A DNA stretch of 64,000 nt, taken from Polyangium jinanense (GTDB lineage: Bacteria > Myxococcota > Polyangia > Polyangiales > Polyangiaceae). Position numbers and translations under genes: made by a program. A model generated the notes under the pieces. That model had not been told where the DNA came from and searched no databases. It worked only from the letters and a program-made list of their open reading frames with translations. This document shows positions 61,901 through 64,000 of this stretch, one piece after another. Position 1 is the first letter of the stretch; each line of letters begins with the position of its first letter. The stretch lies in contig NZ_JAGTJJ010000052.1 in NCBI RefSeq assembly GCF_028435365.1, forward strand, positions 21,229-85,228, in the 5' to 3' direction.

Positions 61901-64000
61901 CGGATAGCAGGAGCGAGAGCCTGTCGGCCGGATACGCCGGATCCAGGGGCACGAACGCGCCGCCCGCCTTCAGGATCCCGACCAGGGCCACCACCATGTC
62001 GAACGACCGCTCCACGCACAGCGCCACGCGCACCTCGGGCCCGACGCCGAGAGCGCGAAGGTGGTGCGCCAGGCGGTTGGCCTGCGCCTCGAATTCACCA
62101 TAGCTGAGCTGCCGGCCGTCCTGCTCGAGGGCCACGGCATCCGGCGCCTTCGCCGCCTGCTCCGCAATGAGCTCGTGGATGCACGGGGCGGCGGGGTCGG
62201 CCTTTGGCGTGTCGTTCCACGCGGCGAGGTTCTGCGTTTCCTCTTCGGTCAAGAGGTCCAGATCCGGCAAACGTTTGTCCGGGTGCGCCACGGCGTCCGT
62301 CACAAGCGTCCGCAGATGTCCGCACAGGCGCTCCGCTGCCGTGCGCGAGACCCGCTTCGTGTCGTACAGGACCTCCACGACGGTCCCTTCGACCGAGTGC
62401 TGTACGGACACAGCGAGCGCGTCCTTCGCCGTCGTCGCGCCCTCGCGCACTGCACCAAGGGCGGGTGACCAGCCGGCCGCAGCTCCGGTGATCGGAGGCG
62501 TCACCTCGAAGAAGGCCACGTCATACAGCGGGTTCTCTCCAGCCTGCCGCGAGAGCCCCTGATCCTGCATGACGATGTCGAACGACAGCGCCTGGTGCTC
62601 GTACGCGGAAAGCGACGTCCGTCGCGCGCGAGAGAGCAGCTCGCCAAACGTAGGGTTTCCCGAAAGGTCGGTCCGCAGCACGACCGTGTTCGTGAAGAAG
62701 CCCAGGAGGCTTTCCGCGCCCGGCACTTCGCGGTTCGCAATTACCGCGCCGAGCCCGAAGTCCTTCTGGCCGCTGTAGCGGGACAGGACGGCCGTGAGGA
62801 CGGCATACCAGGCCATGAACGGCGTGCAGCCGTGGCCCCGCGCGAGCGCCGAGAGCGCGCTGCTCGCATGCTGAGGAATGCGGAGCATTACGCTCGCTTC
62901 GGGGCCAGGGCCGCCCTCCGAGGCGGGGCGAAGGATCGGCAGTTGGAGCCGCGGTATACCGGCGAGGTTGTCCTTCCAGTATGCTCGCGAGATCCCGAAG
63001 CTGCCACCCGCGAGCGCCTCCTGCTCCGCCCGTGCATAATCGGCGAATTGGTACGAAAGCGCCGGCAGATTCGCAGACTCGCCGCGGCAGCACGCCTCGT
63101 ACAGGCGCGAGAGCTCGGAGAGGAGCACGCCGCAGGACCATTCGTCGGTGATGATGTGGTGCTGGAGGACGAGCACGACATGGTGCTCGGCGGCCATGCT
63201 CACGACGAGGACCCGCGTCAGCGGTCCGGCGCCGAGGTCGAAACGAATGCCGATTTCGGCCTCCAGGAGCGCGCGCAATGCGGCTTCCCGCGCGGCTTCG
63301 GGCAGCGCCGAGACGTCCTCCACGCGCAGCGGGATCGATACGCTCTGCGCCACGACCCGCCTCGGCACGCCGTCGACCTCGGGATAGGTCGTGCGCAGGA
63401 TCTCGTGCCGCTCCGCGAGCAATGCCACGCTTTGGCGCAGCGCCTGCTCCGAGAGCGCGCCTCGAAGGACGAACATCTGCGGGACCTGGTACGACCGCGC
63501 CTCGGGCGAGAGTTTGTCGACCAACCAGAGCCGCCGCTCGGTCCCCGAGAGGTCAGCGTACGCGGGATCGGCCGCGCCGCGCGGGGCGGGAGAGAGGGCG
63601 GCCACGGGCGCCGGTCGATTCTCCGTCCCGTCCAGCGACGCCGCCAGGGCCGCCACCGTCGATTGCTGAAACAGTGTGGCCACGGTCAGCTCGAGCCCGA
63701 GCTGCGCCTTCACCGCCGACACCATGCGTATCGCCAGGAGCGAATGGCCGCCGAGCTGGAAGAAATGGTCTCGGACCCCGATCGGCCGCACCTGGAGCAG
63801 TTCTTCCCAGATGGCCACGAGCACGCGCTCCGTATCGGTCCGCGGCGCGACGTACGATGTCTCCGCGCCGCGCGTCGCGTCGGGCGACGGCAGCGCCTTG
63901 CGGTCCACTTTGCCGCTGGGATTGAGCGGCAGCGCCGTGAGGCGCACGAAAGCAGAGGGGACCATGTATTCCGGCAGCGTCGCCCCCAGGTGCTCGCGCA
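55941..64000 (-). CDS. Non-ribosomal peptide synthetase, partial: (A)-PCP-C-A-PCP-C-A-PCP-E
   Basis: About 2,686 residues lie in the window and the 5' part continues past 64000. In translation order: C-terminal A fragment and PCP1 (LGGHSLL near 63750); C (HHIITDEWS near 63150); A2 (about 62200-60700; FTSGSTGKPKP, SYGPTEFSI, YCTGDLARW); PCP2 (LGGHSLL near 60590); C (HHIITDEWS near 59990); A3 (about 58990-57600; YTSGSTGRPKGV, VYGPTETTIW, YRTGDLARW); PCP3 (LGGDSIL near 57415); terminal E domain (HHLVTDIVSWR near 56865, QHHGREP near 56450, DVSRTVGWF, FNYLGQ). No thioesterase or reductase domain ends it. By eye A3 has a code close to DILQLGLIWK (Gly) and A2 reads D-G-I-F-T-A-S-I-F-K, unassigned. 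Confidence 0.95.
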   Translation of the reverse strand, partial: REHLGATLPEYMVPSAFVRLTALPLNPSGKVDRKALPSPDATRGAETSYVAPRTDTERVLVAIWEELLQVRPIGVRDHFFQLGGHSLLAIRMVSAVKAQLGLELTVATLFQQSTVAALAASLDGTENRPAPVAALSPAPRGAADPAYADLSGTERRLWLVDKLSPEARSYQVPQMFVLRGALSEQALRQSVALLAERHEILRTTYPEVDGVPRRVVAQSVSIPLRVEDVSALPEAAREAALRALLEAEIGIRFDLGAGPLTRVLVVSMAAEHHVVLVLQHHIITDEWSCGVLLSELSRLYEACCRGESANLPALSYQFADYARAEQEALAGGSFGISRAYWKDNLAGIPRLQLPILRPASEGGPGPEASVMLRIPQHASSALSALARGHGCTPFMAWYAVLTAVLSRYSGQKDFGLGAVIANREVPGAESLLGFFTNTVVLRTDLSGNPTFGELLSRARRTSLSAYEHQALSFDIVMQDQGLSRQAGENPLYDVAFFEVTPPITGAAAGWSPALGAVREGATTAKDALAVSVQHSVEGTVVEVLYDTKRVSRTAAERLCGHLRTLVTDAVAHPDKRLPDLDLLTEEETQNLAAWNDTPKADPAAPCIHELIAEQAAKAPDAVALEQDGRQLSYGEFEAQANRLAHHLRALGVGPEVRVALCVERSFDMVVALVGILKAGGAFVPLDPAYPADRLSLLLSEAQAPVLLTHSDIENRFTASGVTVVRLDADASQWASLPATPPESGVRPEHANYVVFTSGSTGKPKPVVNEHRGLAARVAFQREQFVIHPSDRVLQSAAVAFDGAIIDWMISLCNGAACVLPSNAYGAVEGIAECLDNRGITVSFIPPAMLRVLNCRAPHLRHITLAGDTTSPALVAQWAKGRRVLNSYGPTEFSIFGAQAYFDPERPENFSIGRPIHGVHIYVLDGAKRQVPIEMAGELHLAGVGLARGYLNRPGMTAERFVPDPFSKEPGARMYCTGDLARWNEDGELEFLGRADHQVKIRGFRVETGEIEAALSSHAAVASCVVVAREDAPGDKRLVAYVVAKDGACTASDLREWIRARLPEYMTPSAFVFLDKLPLSANGKVDRKALPSPEATRGAETAYVAPRTNTERALVAIWEELLEVRPIGAHGDFFLLGGHSLLAVRLVSAVKARLGLGLTVATLFQQSTVAALAASLDGMEKRSAPVVAVSPSPRGAAEPAYAGLSGTERRMWFVDKLSPEALSYQVPQMFVIRGALSEQALRQSVALLAERHEILRTTYPEVDGVPRRVVAKSGSIPVRVEDVSALPEAAREAALRALLEAEIGIRFDLGAGPLTRVLVVSMAAKHHVVLVLQHHIITDEWSCGVLLSELSRLYEACWRGEAPSLPALSYQFADYARAEQEALTGGGFGVSRAYWKDQLTGVPRLQLPILRPASEGGPGPEASVMLRIPQHASSALSALARDHGCTPFMAWYAVLTAILSRYSGQKDFGLGAVIANREVPGAESLLGFFTNTVVLRTDLSENPTFIDLLSSARRTSVEVYEHQALPFDVVVQDQGLSRHGDENPLYDVLLFEVSAPHAGIAAGWSPHLEAVSPGVTTAKNALVFAVARDAEGTSIHLAYDTTRVDEAAAKRLSEHLCTLLLDVVAHPDNPLSELAFLTEAEHGQLATWNDTAAAYPEGKCIHDLFEEQAARTPDAVALVFAEQELTYRELDQRSNQLAHYLRALGVGPEVLVGLCVERSLEMVVGLLGILKAGGAYVPLDPNYPRERLAYMLTDARPAVLLTQERLEGSLSAHAFVTVHLDASVPPWQEQPLTSPGAQVVPENAAYVIYTSGSTGRPKGVQVLHGALTNLLHDFAEKMEVGPRDVMQAVTSLSFDIAGLELFMPLLRGASVHLASQEDASNGEALVRALERATMMQATPATWRMVLDAGWKGGRPLQVLCGGEAMTPDLAAKLALRASSVRNVYGPTETTIWSAHYRVDAEQSYVRIGRGIANTQLHVVDRNLMQVPVGIPGELYIAGDGLARGYLGRPGLTAERFVPDPFSNVPGARMYRTGDLARWDANGELEFLGRIDHQVKIRGFRIELGEIEAVLSSHPAVRACAVVAWESSSGDKRLVAYVVAGEGECTEGTLREHLQASLPAYMVPSVFVRLTALPLNPSGKVDRKALPAPEMTRSAAETSYVAPQTETERALAELWSEVLQISPVGIHDNFFTLGGDSILAIHVIGRAKRAGLHLTVRDLFAHQTVAQLAQAARKESAVLVEQGAVTGTVPLTPIQHWFLDRDPEDAHHFSPAMSWTPPPALSPEIAAEALRILAQQHDALRLRYRRTDAGWVQEHEEGATLVLERVDLSSLPPSARDAAVKKAAEVLQRGMNLSSGPIFRAAWLDLGEGGARLLLAMHHLVTDIVSWRIVCEDVERACDALIAGQTPNLGPKTTSLRRWSERLHAFVGGGGFSEQLQYWQAQCAGSVTPGARDHDGAVGTFGDSCTLEVELSPAETRALLHDVGSAGGTEIHAVLLSAFAEGMSASSGTDTVCVALQHHGREPVVEDVDVSRTVGWFSSLFPLSLRVPSEEDPALLLNGVKEQLRSVPGRGVGYGWLRYAHPDAAVRASLTVPMPVLFNYLGQHEAGSTWEFAGTEHTSASPNMALFHELTLSAIVMQGRLRLTWGYSPAMYEKSTVERIAERVLSSLRRLIAHCTSRTIAGQQCTS
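59500..60370 (-). repeat. Duplicated C-domain DNA, copy in third module
   Basis: This stretch, coding for the condensation domain of the third module, is nearly identical to 62659-63529. The offset is constant at 3,159 bp (1,053 codons, one module), without indels. Similarity fades on both sides (59461 and 60760). It reflects a recent module duplication or gene conversion between modules. Confidence 0.85.
62659..63529 (-). repeat. Duplicated C-domain DNA, copy in second module
   Basis: Near-identical partner of 59500-60370, encoding the condensation domain before A2. The adenylation domains that follow each copy are clearly different, so only the C-PCP part was duplicated or homogenised. Confidence 0.85.

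Overview
The window is about 64 kb of very GC-rich DNA that looks like a chromosomal stretch of a myxobacterium, probably of the Polyangiales (Sorangium/Polyangium type). The reasons are the GC-biased third codon positions, frequent GTG/TTG starts, many small acylated lipoproteins, a fused Ser/Thr kinase-ATPase-GAF-histidine kinase, a CHAT protease beside a sigma/anti-sigma pair, DUF4132 and lipase-maturation-factor genes, and a large NRPS. No tRNA, rRNA, CRISPR array or insertion sequence was seen.

Layout. 1-264: the start of a CobW/COG0523 GTPase gene overlapped by a zinc-ribbon-free rpmG, with an inverted repeat upstream (a probable zinc-response operon). 381-3386: two lipoproteins. 3434-6135: a hydantoinase-A-like/DUF917 pair. 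6243-11506: serine beta-lactamase-fold lipoprotein, a small unknown protein, a methyltransferase plus Gfo/Idh oxidoreductase pair, and an internally duplicated His-rich lipoprotein. 11475-13633: a TetR repressor and NAD(P)H-binding protein, divergent from a VTT membrane protein across a palindromic operator. 13777-21732: the hybrid kinase, a BNR-like lipoprotein and a fatty-acid hydroxylase. 21737-25806 (minus): REC-PAS-STAS regulator, PhnD-like binding protein and a frameshifted histidine kinase, apparently a three-part signalling operon. 26042-29388: a HEAT/DUF4132 protein split over two overlapping genes.

29453-35868 (minus) holds three lipoprotein genes with the same promoter-like element (GTCAGA-N14-GTCGTAA), next to an ECF sigma / membrane anti-sigma-like / CHAT-protease operon. 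35962-48427 is a mixed region: a DHFR-like protein and two WYL regulators with matching 17-bp operators, a PaiB-like protein, a decayed radical-SAM gene, an SMP-30-like lipoprotein, arylamine N-acetyltransferase, a protein with a NusA-N-like domain, a lipase maturation factor, an HNH protein, an NmrA-like oxidoreductase, and a lipoprotein gene broken by one in-frame TGA.

48604-64000 (all minus, tightly packed) is the most interesting part. The 3' half of an NRPS, (A)-PCP-C-A-PCP-C-A-PCP-E with no thioesterase, is followed without real gaps by two cyclic-peptide-export ABC half-transporters, a DUF6875 protein, a membrane-anchored solute-binding protein, a DUF697 membrane protein and an SPFH/prohibitin-like protein. 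The NRPS continues beyond the right edge. The product is unknown. The co-linear export, binding and membrane-scaffold genes suggest a peptide made, exported and perhaps sensed or recaptured by one locus.
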